A stretch of DNA of 64,000 nucleotides from Oscillospiraceae bacterium (lineage in GTDB: Bacteria > Bacillota > Clostridia > Oscillospirales > CAG-272), in the NCBI GenBank assembly GCA_015063745.1, contig SVTO01000002.1, positions 20,882 through 84,881 of the forward strand, written 5' to 3'. The notes beneath the pieces are model-generated. The model did not search any database and had not been told where the DNA came from. It worked only from the letters and a program-made list of their open reading frames with translations. Shown here one piece after another: positions 50,612-59,342 of this stretch. Made by a program: the position numbers and the translations under genes. How positions within the stretch are numbered: the stretch's first letter is position 1; every line of letters starts with the position of its first letter.

Positions 50612-52810
50612 TTAACTTCTGTATCCTGTACGGGCAATAACATTGTCCTGCAAATCGGCACTGATATTGACAAAATAGTCACTGTAGCCACCAACACGTA
50701 CAATCAGATCCCGGTGGTTTTCGGGGTGTACTTTGGCATCCAGCAGTTCTTCCTGGGACACAACCGTGACGGACAGCTGCTGACCGCCGTTTTCAAAATA
50801 GGTCTTCCAGATGGCAAGGAAGTTTTCCATACCTTCTTCCGTATTGAAAACATCTTTATCGAATTTGATATTCAGAATAAATCCGCTTCCCGCCAGTTCG
50901 TGGGGCAGCTGCAGGGCGGAGTTCAGAAGTGCGGTGGGGCCTTCTTCGTCTCTGCCGGGAGTTGCGCCGATACTGTCTGCGAACATAGGCTCGAATTTAT
51001 GCCGTCCGTTGGGACAGGCACCGGTGTTTCTGCCGTATCCCGCCGCACGGATGAAAGGAGAACAGCCGCCCGTGTACCAGCCGCCGCGGTAAGTGGGGAT
51101 GGTCAGCAGGTGTCTGAAATAATGTTCCACAACTTCTCTTGCCAGCGCGTCCGTATCCGGGTCACCGTTGCCGAAGCGTACGGGCTTTTCGGACAGCATA
51201 CGGCGCATGACTTCATTGTCTTCAAAGTCCTTATCCATACCGTCAAGCAACTCGGCCATGGTAAAGTTCTTCTGCTCGAACACATGGTAACGCATTGCCG
51301 CCAGGGAGTCCACGGCATCCGCAAGACCTTCCGCCAGGATCTGACCGTGGTTGTATATCGGTCCTCCGGCCTTGAAGTCCCTTCCCTTTTCGATACAGCC
51401 CTGAATCATCAGGGAACGCCACAGATTCGGGGAATTGTCCGCATGTACCTTCTGGCTCTTGTTGGACATACGGCAGGCCATATCGGTGATGTATTCCACT
51501 TCCTTCTTGAATGCCGCCAGTACTTCATCAAAGGTGGTGAAGGTCAGCGGGTCGCCGCAATCGAAACCGATTTTTTCGCCGGTATAGGTACATACACCCC
51601 GGTTCAGCATCAGTTCCACGCATTTGCACAGGTTCACTTCCCCGTCTTCCAGACCCATGTGGCTTCTGCCCTGAATGTCGATCTGGTTACAGCCGTTCAT
51701 GGCGTAATTGTGGGCATCCTTCGGAGGGATTCCCAGTTCATCCATGAACATTCTGCAGACTGCGCGGTCGTTGTACAGGGTGGGCAGGCCGCATCCCGCA
51801 CCGATGGCTTCCGCAGCACTTCTCATCAGCGCCGGATCGGTGTTTTCGTGGCAGCGCATGGTCAGGTTGGGCGTCTGGAAACGGTGCTTCTTCACCAGTT
51901 CCAGGAATGCGAAAGAAATTTCATTGGTAGTATCGTTTCCGTTTTCGTCGGAACCGGAAATGCACACGTTCCAGGTACGGTGCTGGTGGAAACCGATCCA
52001 CATACCGTCCAGAATAGCAAAGGCTTCATCATAGGGGGTCTTCTTCCAGTAGGGCAGGAAGATCTGGTCCAGACGTCCGGGAGAATCGTATCCGTCGTAG
52101 GAGAAGAAAATCCAGAAGAACTGTGACGCGGAGAGGAAATCGTAGGGAGTGTTCTGAGGGCAGGTTTCCATGGCGCGGGCGATGGCGAGAAAATGATTCT
52201 TTTCCCCTTCGTCTGCAGCTTCTGCGGCTCTCTTTTCCGCTTCCGCCTTCACTCTCTCACCGATCAGGTCAAAGCCGTCCAGTACTCTCTCAAGCGCATC
52301 GTAAAATTCGGCGGAGTAGGGATTGGTGCTTCTGTATCGGTTGATCTTGGCGCGCAGGCCGGATGTACCCAGCTCCAGCAGGCCGCCGAAATCCGGTACC
52401 GTATGACCCGCCCAGGTTCCGCCCCAGCAGGTTCCGTTTTCGCTGGCTACATGCTCCTCATGGGTAAACGCATTGCACAGCAGATGATCCATATCCTTGG
52501 GACCGAGCACCTTTTCCACAGCATCAAAGAAATCAGCGTATTCCGGGAATGCTTTTCTCTTTTTTGCCATTGCTTCGGCATTACAGTACAGACCGGGCGC
52601 AGAAACAAATCCGGCCACGCTGTCGTCGTTCCAGCCCCGGCATATTCTGCCGCACTGGAACAGCTTTACTTCTTCGTCATATTCAATATCCATAGCCGCA
52701 CATTCGGCATACATACCTTCGGCCAGAGCAATATACTCCCCTTTTTCCACATTGGAAAGATACGCATAGGCAAAGGGTTCGTTAAGTACGGCGTCGTAAT
52801 GCAGTTTCAT
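50612..52810 (-). CDS. glycyl radical enzyme of unknown function, paralogue 4
   Basis: The 732-aa protein is the first GRE of the operon. It has the start MKLHYDAVLNEPFAYAYLS, PGRLDQIFLPYW, MNGCNQIDIQGRSHMG (Cys374) and RVGGYSDYF (Gly708). It shares with paralogue 3 an insertion near residues 60-80 (VAGFVSAPGLYCNA) absent from paralogues 1 and 2. It starts 40 bp after the GH4 gene, with GAGG upstream, and ends 31 bp before paralogue 3. Function unknown; requires an anaerobic environment and an activase. Confidence 0.9.
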   Translation of the reverse strand: MKLHYDAVLNEPFAYAYLSNVEKGEYIALAEGMYAECAAMDIEYDEEVKLFQCGRICRGWNDDSVAGFVSAPGLYCNAEAMAKKRKAFPEYADFFDAVEKVLGPKDMDHLLCNAFTHEEHVASENGTCWGGTWAGHTVPDFGGLLELGTSGLRAKINRYRSTNPYSAEFYDALERVLDGFDLIGERVKAEAEKRAAEAADEGEKNHFLAIARAMETCPQNTPYDFLSASQFFWIFFSYDGYDSPGRLDQIFLPYWKKTPYDEAFAILDGMWIGFHQHRTWNVCISGSDENGNDTTNEISFAFLELVKKHRFQTPNLTMRCHENTDPALMRSAAEAIGAGCGLPTLYNDRAVCRMFMDELGIPPKDAHNYAMNGCNQIDIQGRSHMGLEDGEVNLCKCVELMLNRGVCTYTGEKIGFDCGDPLTFTTFDEVLAAFKKEVEYITDMACRMSNKSQKVHADNSPNLWRSLMIQGCIEKGRDFKAGGPIYNHGQILAEGLADAVDSLAAMRYHVFEQKNFTMAELLDGMDKDFEDNEVMRRMLSEKPVRFGNGDPDTDALAREVVEHYFRHLLTIPTYRGGWYTGGCSPFIRAAGYGRNTGACPNGRHKFEPMFADSIGATPGRDEEGPTALLNSALQLPHELAGSGFILNIKFDKDVFNTEEGMENFLAIWKTYFENGGQQLSVTVVSQEELLDAKVHPENHRDLIVRVGGYSDYFVNISADLQDNVIARTGYRS

Positions 52811-52850
52811 TGGGGGGACCTCACTTTCTTAACTAAAACAATATATGGAA

Positions 52851-54191
52851 TCAGTTGTACTCCGGCAGCCAGCCTGCATGGGCTTCGATCAGGTCGTCAC
52901 ACATACGCACGATGTCGTCAATGGACAACTCGGAGGCGCAGTGGGGATCCATCATGGCTGCCTGATAGATTTTTTCTTTCTTACGGGTCACAGCCGCCTC
53001 GATGGTCAGCAGCTGTACATTGATGTTACTCATATTCATAGCCGCCAGCTGGGTGGGAAGCTTACCCTGTGCGCAGGGCACGATGCCGTTCACATCCACC
53101 ATACAGTTGACTTCCACACATGCTTCTCTGGGCAGGTTTGCAATCACGCCTTCGGTATTGACCACATTGGCGCAGATCTTCGTGGGCACGTCTGTAACCA
53201 TGGCTTCCATGATATAGGACGCAAACTCATGGGTACGTTCGTGGGATACTTCATTGCTGAGATACTTTTCTCTGTCGTTTTCCCATGCGGCGATCTGGTT
53301 CACACAGCGGCGGGGATATTCGTCCAGCGGGATGTGATAACGATCGATCAACTCGGGATACTTGGACTTGATGAAGAAATTGTTGTATTCCGCATTGTGT
53401 TCGCTGGATTCGGTGCAGTAGTAACCCAGACGGCGGATGTATTCCAGACGAACCAGGTCATGGAAAGGCGTTTCTTCCGTTCCGTTATCGGCAGCGGCCA
53501 GCTTGGCAAGGGCTTTTTCCCGTACGATGGGGTACAGATCGGTACCGTCACCGTCCGCCAGTTCCAGCAGCCATGCCATATGGTTGATGCCGGCGATGCG
53601 TTCTCTGATCGGTTCGGTATAGGGAATCTCCAGCTCGGACAGCAGGCCTCTGGAGCAAACCTGCGTGGAATGACACAGACCGATGGTCTTTACCGGTGTG
53701 AATCTCTGCATGAAGCCGGTCAGCATGGCCATGGGGTTGGTGTAGTTTAAGAACCATGCATCGGGGCATACTTCTGCCATATCCTTTGCGAAATCGTCCA
53801 GAACGGGAATGGTACGCAGGGCACGGAAGATACCGCCGATGCCGAGGGTATCCGCAATGGTCTGCTGCAGGCCGTACTTCTTGGGAATCTCAAAATCCGT
53901 GATGGTGCAGGGGTCATAACCGCCTACCTGAATGGCGTTTACCACAAAACGGGCGCCGCGCAGGGCATCCTTGCGGTTTTCCACACCCAGATACTTGCTG
54001 ATCTTTGCTCTGCCGGCGTTGATATTGCGGTTCAGAGAATCGATCATGATATAGGATTCTTCCAGACGCTTGGCGTCGATATCGTAAAGGGCAATTTCAA
54101 AGTCCTGCAGGGCGGGGGTGAGCATGGTATCCCCCAGGACGTTCTTGGCAAATACGGTGCTGCCTGCACCCATAAATGTAATCTTATCCAT
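52851..54191 (-). CDS. GH4 family glycosidase, alpha-galactosidase (MelA)-like
   Basis: The 446-aa protein is a GH4 enzyme. It has an NAD-binding start (KITFMGAGSTVFAKNVLGD), NYTNPMAM (Asn152, Pro153), the metal and specificity motif GLCHS (Cys173, His174) and AGINHMAW (His204). GLCHS is the form typical of alpha-galactosidases and some alpha-glucuronidases and glucosidases of this family. GH4 enzymes use NAD+ and Mn2+ to oxidise C3 and eliminate the aglycone, in the cytosol. It lies between the GH109-like gene (30 bp upstream) and the first GRE (40 bp downstream), so it shares their operon. Confidence 0.9.
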   Translation of the reverse strand: MDKITFMGAGSTVFAKNVLGDTMLTPALQDFEIALYDIDAKRLEESYIMIDSLNRNINAGRAKISKYLGVENRKDALRGARFVVNAIQVGGYDPCTITDFEIPKKYGLQQTIADTLGIGGIFRALRTIPVLDDFAKDMAEVCPDAWFLNYTNPMAMLTGFMQRFTPVKTIGLCHSTQVCSRGLLSELEIPYTEPIRERIAGINHMAWLLELADGDGTDLYPIVREKALAKLAAADNGTEETPFHDLVRLEYIRRLGYYCTESSEHNAEYNNFFIKSKYPELIDRYHIPLDEYPRRCVNQIAAWENDREKYLSNEVSHERTHEFASYIMEAMVTDVPTKICANVVNTEGVIANLPREACVEVNCMVDVNGIVPCAQGKLPTQLAAMNMSNINVQLLTIEAAVTRKKEKIYQAAMMDPHCASELSIDDIVRMCDDLIEAHAGWLPEYN

Positions 54192-54221
54192 ACTGTACCT
54201 CCTTTTTTACTAATTTTGTTC

Positions 54222-55421
54222 TCAGTTTTCCTTTTCGCGTGCCATGACCCACTTGCCTCTGGTGAAGTCGGGGAAGCATACGGGTGCGGAACCCATGATG
54301 ATGGACTGTTCCGCCAGTACGGTAACTGCCATCCAGCTGGCTGCATCGTATACGTCGATGGGCATGGGCTTGCCGGCTTTGACACATTCAAAGAAGTCAC
54401 GGAATTCCAGCCAGTCTATACCGCCGTGCCCGCCCGTGATGCCGCTGGCAAAGAAGTCCTTCCACATCGGATGGTCGTACTTTTCCATGTATTCCTCGAA
54501 ATTGTTGAAATTTCTGTTGTATCCGTTGTCTTCGCAGCAGACACATCTGTACTGTTCATCCACAAGACCTCTGGTACCGCGTACGGTAAAGCTGCGGCCG
54601 CCCAGATTTACGATGGAGGTGTCCAGTGTCAGGGTGATGGTTTCACCGCCTGCACACTTGATTACGGTAGTAATGATATCGCCCTGGGCAAAATGGGTTT
54701 CCTTCAGACCGGGGTCCACTTTGTCTTCACCGACTCTGGCGATATAGTCATGCATACCGGCTTCCTTGGATGCGGTTGCGGTCAGGGACAGCATACGGTT
54801 GCCGTGGTTGATCTTCAACAGCTTGGCAATGGGGCCGAGATCGTGGGTGGGATAGTTTTCGGTGTTCCGGAGAATGTAGTTGCGCTGACGGTAGTGTCTT
54901 TCCTTACGGCCCGTGCAAATCTGGCTGCTGAGGTCGTGGTGGTAGGCGCCCGCACAGTGTACGACTTCACCGAACAGTCCCTGTCTTGCCATGTTCAGCG
55001 CCATCAGCTCCAGACGGCCGTAGCAGCAGTTTTCCAGGAACATAAAGGGGGTGCCGGTTTCTTCATATGTGCGTACCAGACGCCAGCAGTCTTCCAGATC
55101 GTAGGCACCGCCCACTTCCATACCGGTGATCTTGCCGGCCTTCATGGCATAAACCGCAACATCCACGTGCATTTCCCAGTCCGTGGTGATCAGAACCACA
55201 TCCACTTCGGGATCGTCAATGGCTTTCTTATAATCGGGTTCACACTTCGGCGCGGGTCTGTTCTTATCCAGAATATAGCCTACGCTGGCTTCCATTCTGT
55301 CTTCATATATATCGCAGATCACCTTGATTTCCACGTCATCCATATGACAGAGCAGTTCGTCATACAGATACTGCTGTCCTCTCTGGCCCAGTCCGATCAG
55401 TGCCACTCTAACTTTTTCCAT
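54222..55421 (-). CDS. GH109-like NAD-dependent glycosidase, paralogue 7 (first gene of GRE operon)
   Basis: The 399-aa protein has ALIGLGQRG, MEVGGAYDLEDCW, LENCCYGRLELM, GAYHHDLSSQ, YPTHDLGP, LLKINHGNRM and PDFTRGKW. It is the most divergent of the seven paralogues (INHGNRM for INRGNRM, and a shorter C-terminus), which suggests a separate substrate. AGGAGG lies before the ATG. It opens the operon GH109-like, GH4, four GREs from the promoter at 55495. Confidence 0.85.
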   Translation of the reverse strand: MEKVRVALIGLGQRGQQYLYDELLCHMDDVEIKVICDIYEDRMEASVGYILDKNRPAPKCEPDYKKAIDDPEVDVVLITTDWEMHVDVAVYAMKAGKITGMEVGGAYDLEDCWRLVRTYEETGTPFMFLENCCYGRLELMALNMARQGLFGEVVHCAGAYHHDLSSQICTGRKERHYRQRNYILRNTENYPTHDLGPIAKLLKINHGNRMLSLTATASKEAGMHDYIARVGEDKVDPGLKETHFAQGDIITTVIKCAGGETITLTLDTSIVNLGGRSFTVRGTRGLVDEQYRCVCCEDNGYNRNFNNFEEYMEKYDHPMWKDFFASGITGGHGGIDWLEFRDFFECVKAGKPMPIDVYDAASWMAVTVLAEQSIIMGSAPVCFPDFTRGKWVMAREKEN

Positions 55422-55494
55422 TTATGTACCCTCCTGTATTCTATGATGATTTTTCAGTTTGTTAACCTGGCATTTAAACACCCGTATCAAGTTC

Positions 55495-55523
55495 AGTATA
55501 TCATATTTTTTTCACCATTGCAA
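55495..55523 (-). promoter_or_regulatory. sigma-A promoter of the GH109-GH4-GRE operon
   Basis: Minus-strand TTGCAA and TATACT are separated by 17 bp. No further promoter of comparable quality was found between the six genes downstream. Confidence 0.7.
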
Positions 55524-55595
55524 TACCCTTTTGCGAATTATTTCCAATGAAAAATACCCGAAATTTTTTCATTTTTTCTTTTTTGCAAAAACCCC

Positions 55596-55644
55596 TTGAC
55601 AAATCACTCTTACAGGTGTAAGATATATATGTCTCACAGCTGTA
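55596..55644 (+). promoter_or_regulatory. BlaI-type autoregulated promoter with two operators
   Basis: TTGACA (55596) and TAAGAT (55619) are 17 bp apart. A dyad TACAGGTGTA (55611-55620) overlaps the -10 box, and a second, CACAGCTGTA (55635-55644), lies 24 bp further on. Both fit the TACAnnTGTA operator of BlaI/MecI repressors, the second with one mismatch. Confidence 0.8.
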
Positions 55645-55704
55645 AGAGTACCTTGGCGGAGGAAAATCCGTCATGCAACAATCCATAAAACGGAGGAAAA
55701 AGAT

Positions 55705-56070
55705 ATGTCCGGACAAATTGCCATCACGTCGGCGGAGCTTGCGGTTATGCAGGTTTTATGGGAAGCCGGCGGACCGCTGAAAATTCAGGAAGTATGGGAG
55801 GGACTGCCGGAAGCCGGGTGGAAGTACAACACCGTCGGCACACTGCTGCTGCGTCTGGAAGAAAAAGGCGCTGTCCGCTGTGAAAAAATCGGCAAAAACC
55901 GTACCTACACCTCCCTGCTGGACAAAGAGGAATATACCAAAGATCAGACCCGGGGCATCATCGACCGGTTCTACCACGGTTCCGCAAAGGAGCTGGCTGC
56001 CGCGCTGATGCGTACGGAAAGTCTGACGGCGGAGGATATTGACGAACTGCGGAAGGAATTCGGCTTATGA
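55705..56070 (+). CDS. BlaI/MecI/CopY family repressor
   Basis: The 121-aa protein has the winged-helix N-terminus of penicillinase repressors (ITSAELAVMQVLWEAGG, then WKYNTVGTLLLRLEEKGAV) and a C-terminal helical dimer region (residues about 78-121). It should repress its own promoter through the two TACAnnTGTA-type dyads. It overlaps the M56-M23 gene by 4 bp (ATGA), the usual arrangement in which the membrane protease inactivates the repressor on a cell-wall signal. Confidence 0.92.
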   Translation: MSGQIAITSAELAVMQVLWEAGGPLKIQEVWEGLPEAGWKYNTVGTLLLRLEEKGAVRCEKIGKNRTYTSLLDKEEYTKDQTRGIIDRFYHGSAKELAAALMRTESLTAEDIDELRKEFGL

Positions 56071-57767
56071 CCGGCGTTTTTCTGAATCTGACGGCCTGTG
56101 CGGCTCTCGGATCCCTGTGCGGTGCGGTGTTTTATCTGCTGCGCCCCGCAACAAGGCGGATTCTGGGACCGGAGAACCAGTACCGGCTTTGGATTCTGCT
56201 GTTGATTCTGTGGGTTCTGCCCCTGCGGTTTACGCTGCCCGAAACGGTGACGGAAACCTTTGCGGAGAATATACCCGGGGATATTTTTGCGGTATCCGAT
56301 ACATCGGGAATCATCCGGTCGGAGGATCTGTATTTCGATCTGCCGACTGACACGGACCGGGTTGAGCCGGCACGCACGGAAAACACCCATCCGGTGTTGT
56401 CTGACGGAGTGGTACTGTCCGTTCTGCGGTGGATCTGGGCGGCGGGGATACCCATTGCCTTTCTGATGCAGATCGTCCCCTACATACGCTTCCGCAAAGT
56501 GCTGAAACATACGTCCCTGCCCCTCGGTTATGCCGTATCCGACGGGATGAAAATACCTGTCTGCCGCAGTTTTGCGGTGGATTCACCCATGGTGGCAGGT
56601 ATTTTCCGACCCGTGCTGTATCTGCCGGAGCGGGACTGCAGCAAAGAAGAGTATACCTGCATCCTGCGGCATGAAATGACCCATGCGAAAAGAGGGGATA
56701 TCCCTCTGAAATGGTTTGCCGCGGCGGTGCGCTGTCTCCACTGGTGGAATCCTCTTGTCCATCTCACCGTATGCCGTTTTGCCGAGGAATGTGAGATTTC
56801 CTGCGACTTCCGGGCGGCGGCGGATATGGGTGAGAACCAGCGTAAGGTTTACATGAAGCTGCTTCTGGATCTTGCGGAAGCGAAATGCCGGAAACGGGAA
56901 TTTCTTTCCACGGGATTTTCAGACAGCAGAGCATTTCTGAAACGGAGACTTATGATGATTCAAAACGGAAAGAAACAAAAAATAATGACCACCGTCCTGT
57001 CATCCCTTCTGCTGGCAGGCCTGTCTGCCGGTCTGATCTATGCGGGCGGTGTGTTCAGGGATTCCCTTCTGCCCGAAGAAACGGACGCACAGGAGAATCT
57101 GCCCGTAGTGGAAACCCTGACGGAAGCAGACACCGCGGAAACCTGTGCCGTATCCGGTACATCTGCTGCGGAAACTCTGGAATCTCTCAAGGAAGAATTG
57201 ACAAAACTACAGCAGGAAATCGGTGAAATACAGGAAGAAACGGAAGCTGCGGTGGGAACGGATGAGGAATACGAAGCAATCGCTGATGACGTTGTTTATC
57301 AGCATGAAGAATTCGCAGAAATCGTTGATGACATTGTTTATCAGGACAGTGAACCCGTAATGCATGAGGAAATGTCCGTGGAAATTCCGGCTATTCTGAA
57401 ACCGGATCGGGATGTCAACCTCCCCTTTGGTATGTCAAACAATTACGGCAAGGAATACTTCCATAACGGTGTGGATTTCAAAGGTGAGGAAGGCGAGGAC
57501 ATCCCTTCCGCATCCGCCGGTGAGATTGTGTACATGGGTTACGAATACGACTACGGCAACCTGATCATTGTAAAAAGCGGTGCATTCGAAATCTTCTACG
57601 CCCACCTGTCCGGCTTCAACCCATCCCTGCAGGAAGGCGATATTGTGGAAATCGGCACCATTCTCGGTGAAATCGGCCATACCGGCGCCACCACCGGCCC
57701 GCACCTGCATTTTGAAATCCGCCTGAACAGCCAGCCGATCGATCCCGCATCCCTCTGGGCAAAATAA
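56067..57767 (+). CDS. M56 (BlaR1-type) membrane protease fused to an M23 peptidase domain
   Basis: The 566-aa protein begins with membrane helices (residues about 5-26, 41-56, 117-139) and the M56 zinc motif HEMTH (202-206) that faces the cytosol in BlaR1. A further helix at about 309-330 leads outside. In place of the beta-lactam sensor domain it has an acidic linker with the repeated unit E.A.ADDVVYQ/E.VDDIVYQ (about 405-440) and an M23 endopeptidase domain with HNGVD (His466, Asp470), YAH (His513) and HLH (546, 548). M23 domains cut or bind peptidoglycan. The fusion suggests sensing of the wall itself. Confidence 0.88.
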   Translation: MTGVFLNLTACAALGSLCGAVFYLLRPATRRILGPENQYRLWILLLILWVLPLRFTLPETVTETFAENIPGDIFAVSDTSGIIRSEDLYFDLPTDTDRVEPARTENTHPVLSDGVVLSVLRWIWAAGIPIAFLMQIVPYIRFRKVLKHTSLPLGYAVSDGMKIPVCRSFAVDSPMVAGIFRPVLYLPERDCSKEEYTCILRHEMTHAKRGDIPLKWFAAAVRCLHWWNPLVHLTVCRFAEECEISCDFRAAADMGENQRKVYMKLLLDLAEAKCRKREFLSTGFSDSRAFLKRRLMMIQNGKKQKIMTTVLSSLLLAGLSAGLIYAGGVFRDSLLPEETDAQENLPVVETLTEADTAETCAVSGTSAAETLESLKEELTKLQQEIGEIQEETEAAVGTDEEYEAIADDVVYQHEEFAEIVDDIVYQDSEPVMHEEMSVEIPAILKPDRDVNLPFGMSNNYGKEYFHNGVDFKGEEGEDIPSASAGEIVYMGYEYDYGNLIIVKSGAFEIFYAHLSGFNPSLQEGDIVEIGTILGEIGHTGATTGPHLHFEIRLNSQPIDPASLWAK

Positions 57768-57821
57768 AAAAAGATTCGGAACACTTCTAACAATTCCTGA
57801 TCCAATCACACCCAATCAAAC

Positions 57822-57859
57822 GCCCCCCTTTTCCAAGAGAGTATTGAAAAAGGGGGGGC
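57822..57859 (+). terminator. terminator-like hairpin after the M56-M23 gene
   Basis: GCCCCCCTTTT pairs with AAAAGGGGGGGC and is followed by a T run. It also looks like a worn copy of the hairpin repeat family. Confidence 0.7.
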
Positions 57860-57890
57860 ATTTTTTCACCTTTTCCGTTACCATATCATC

Positions 57891-57966
57891 CATCTTTTTT
57901 CAGTTTTTTGAAAAGATGGGGGTTCGGGGGAAGAAAAACTTTTTGCAAAAAGTTTTCCTTCCCCCG
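57891..57966. repeat. palindromic hairpin repeat, copy 4
   Basis: The first stem, CATCTTTTTTC with GAAAAGATG (57891-57918), is followed by a 42-bp hairpin (57925-57966) with arms CGGGGGAAG and CTTCCCCCG around CTTTTTGCAAAAAG. It has the same two-part layout as copies 1 and 3 and lies at the 3' end of cinA. Confidence 0.75.
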
Positions 57967-57976
57967 AGAACATTTC

Positions 57977-59248
57977 TCACAACACTCCCATCGCCCGACG
58001 AATCACCATCATCATGGCTCTTGCGATGGAGAGGCGGCGGACTTTGGAGCGGTCGGCTTTGCGGTTGAAGCGGACGGTTGCGGTTACGGTGCCGCAGTGG
58101 TCTGAGACGGCGAAGCACACGGTACCTACGGGTTTTTCTTCCGTTCCTCCGCCGGGGCCTGCGATACCGGTGATGGAGACTGCCATGTCTGCGCCTGTGA
58201 TTTTCCGGGCACCTTCGGCCATGGCGGCGGCACATTCTTCCGATACGGCGCCGTACTGTTCCAGGATTTCACGGGGAACGCCGAGCAGCTGTTCCTTGAC
58301 CCGGTTGTCATAGGCCACCACACCGCCGAGCAGGATGTCCGACACGCCGGGGATGTCGGCGATCCGGGAACCGAGCATACCGCCGGTACAGCTTTCCGCA
58401 AGGGCGAGGGTATATTTTTTCGCACGCAGGGCTTCGATCATTTTCAGCACGATGGCGTTCTTGGATTCCCATACGGTCACGCTTTCCGTGTAGCAGTAAG
58501 GGCCAACTTCCGTTGCCAGTACCTTTTCCGCCATTTCACGGCACATTCTGCGGCATTCCTCTTCCGTTTCTCCTCTGGCGGTGATGCGGATACGTACCTC
58601 ATGCTCGCAGGCATACGGCGCAACGGACGGGTTGGCCGAGGTTTCCATAATGGGCTTCAGAATGGATTCCGCACGGCTTTCTCCGATGTCGTACAGGTGC
58701 AGATTCAGGCTGAACAGAGTACATCCCGACCGCTTGGCCAGCCAGGGCTCCACTTCTTCTGCGAACATCGGCTCACATTCGGACGGAGGTCCGGGCAGAA
58801 GCACTGCGGTTTTCTCCCCTTTGGTGATGGCAATGCCGGGTGCGGAACCCCATCGGTTGGGGAACACGTGGGATCCTTCGGGTACCAGCGCCTGCAGGAG
58901 ATTGTTCTCCGTCATAACCCGGCCCGTTTCTCTGAAATAACTCTCGATATCCGCTCTGGCATCTTCATCCATCACCAGCGGTACACCGAAATATTCCGCT
59001 ACGGATTTTTTGGTGATGTCATCGCAGGTGGGACCGAGGCCGCCGGTCAGAATCAGAATATCCGCACGGGAAAACCCTTCCCGGATGGCCTCTGCCAGTC
59101 TGCCGTCGTTGTCGCCCACTACGGTCTGACGGTAGGACGGAAAACCCAGTGCGGCCAGCCGTCCGGCGATGAATGCGGTGTCAGTATTGACAATATCCCC
59201 CAGCAGAAGCTCCGTGCCCACGCTGAGGATTTCACAAATATTGGACAT
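57977..59248 (-). CDS. cinA: CinA family protein (competence/damage-inducible protein A)
   Basis: The 423-aa protein joins an N-terminal molybdopterin-binding-like domain (SVGTELLLGDIVNTD, LTGGLGPTCDD) to a C-terminal CinA amidase domain (LAESCTGGMLGSRIAD, SITGIAGPGGGTEEKPVGTV). The family includes ADP-ribose pyrophosphatase and nicotinamide mononucleotide deamidase activities used in NAD recycling, and in some Firmicutes the gene belongs to the competence regulon. Length is normal. GAGGGG precedes the ATG. A link to the many NAD-using glycosidases nearby is possible but not shown. Confidence 0.92.
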   Translation of the reverse strand: MSNICEILSVGTELLLGDIVNTDTAFIAGRLAALGFPSYRQTVVGDNDGRLAEAIREGFSRADILILTGGLGPTCDDITKKSVAEYFGVPLVMDEDARADIESYFRETGRVMTENNLLQALVPEGSHVFPNRWGSAPGIAITKGEKTAVLLPGPPSECEPMFAEEVEPWLAKRSGCTLFSLNLHLYDIGESRAESILKPIMETSANPSVAPYACEHEVRIRITARGETEEECRRMCREMAEKVLATEVGPYCYTESVTVWESKNAIVLKMIEALRAKKYTLALAESCTGGMLGSRIADIPGVSDILLGGVVAYDNRVKEQLLGVPREILEQYGAVSEECAAAMAEGARKITGADMAVSITGIAGPGGGTEEKPVGTVCFAVSDHCGTVTATVRFNRKADRSKVRRLSIARAMMMVIRRAMGVL

Positions 59249-59342
59249 AATTTTCCCCTCGCAGTTTCTCAGTCAAATAAAAGGGGAGAAGCTTCGTTCT
59301 CAAAAGCCTCTCCCCCGTTCATGCAGATCGGTATTGCCGTTT

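Noticed and set aside
50581-50703. 41-residue N-terminal extension of GRE paralogue 3
   Set aside because: It overlaps the 3' end of paralogue 4, while the ATG at 50580 has GGAGGT and aligns with the other GRE starts.
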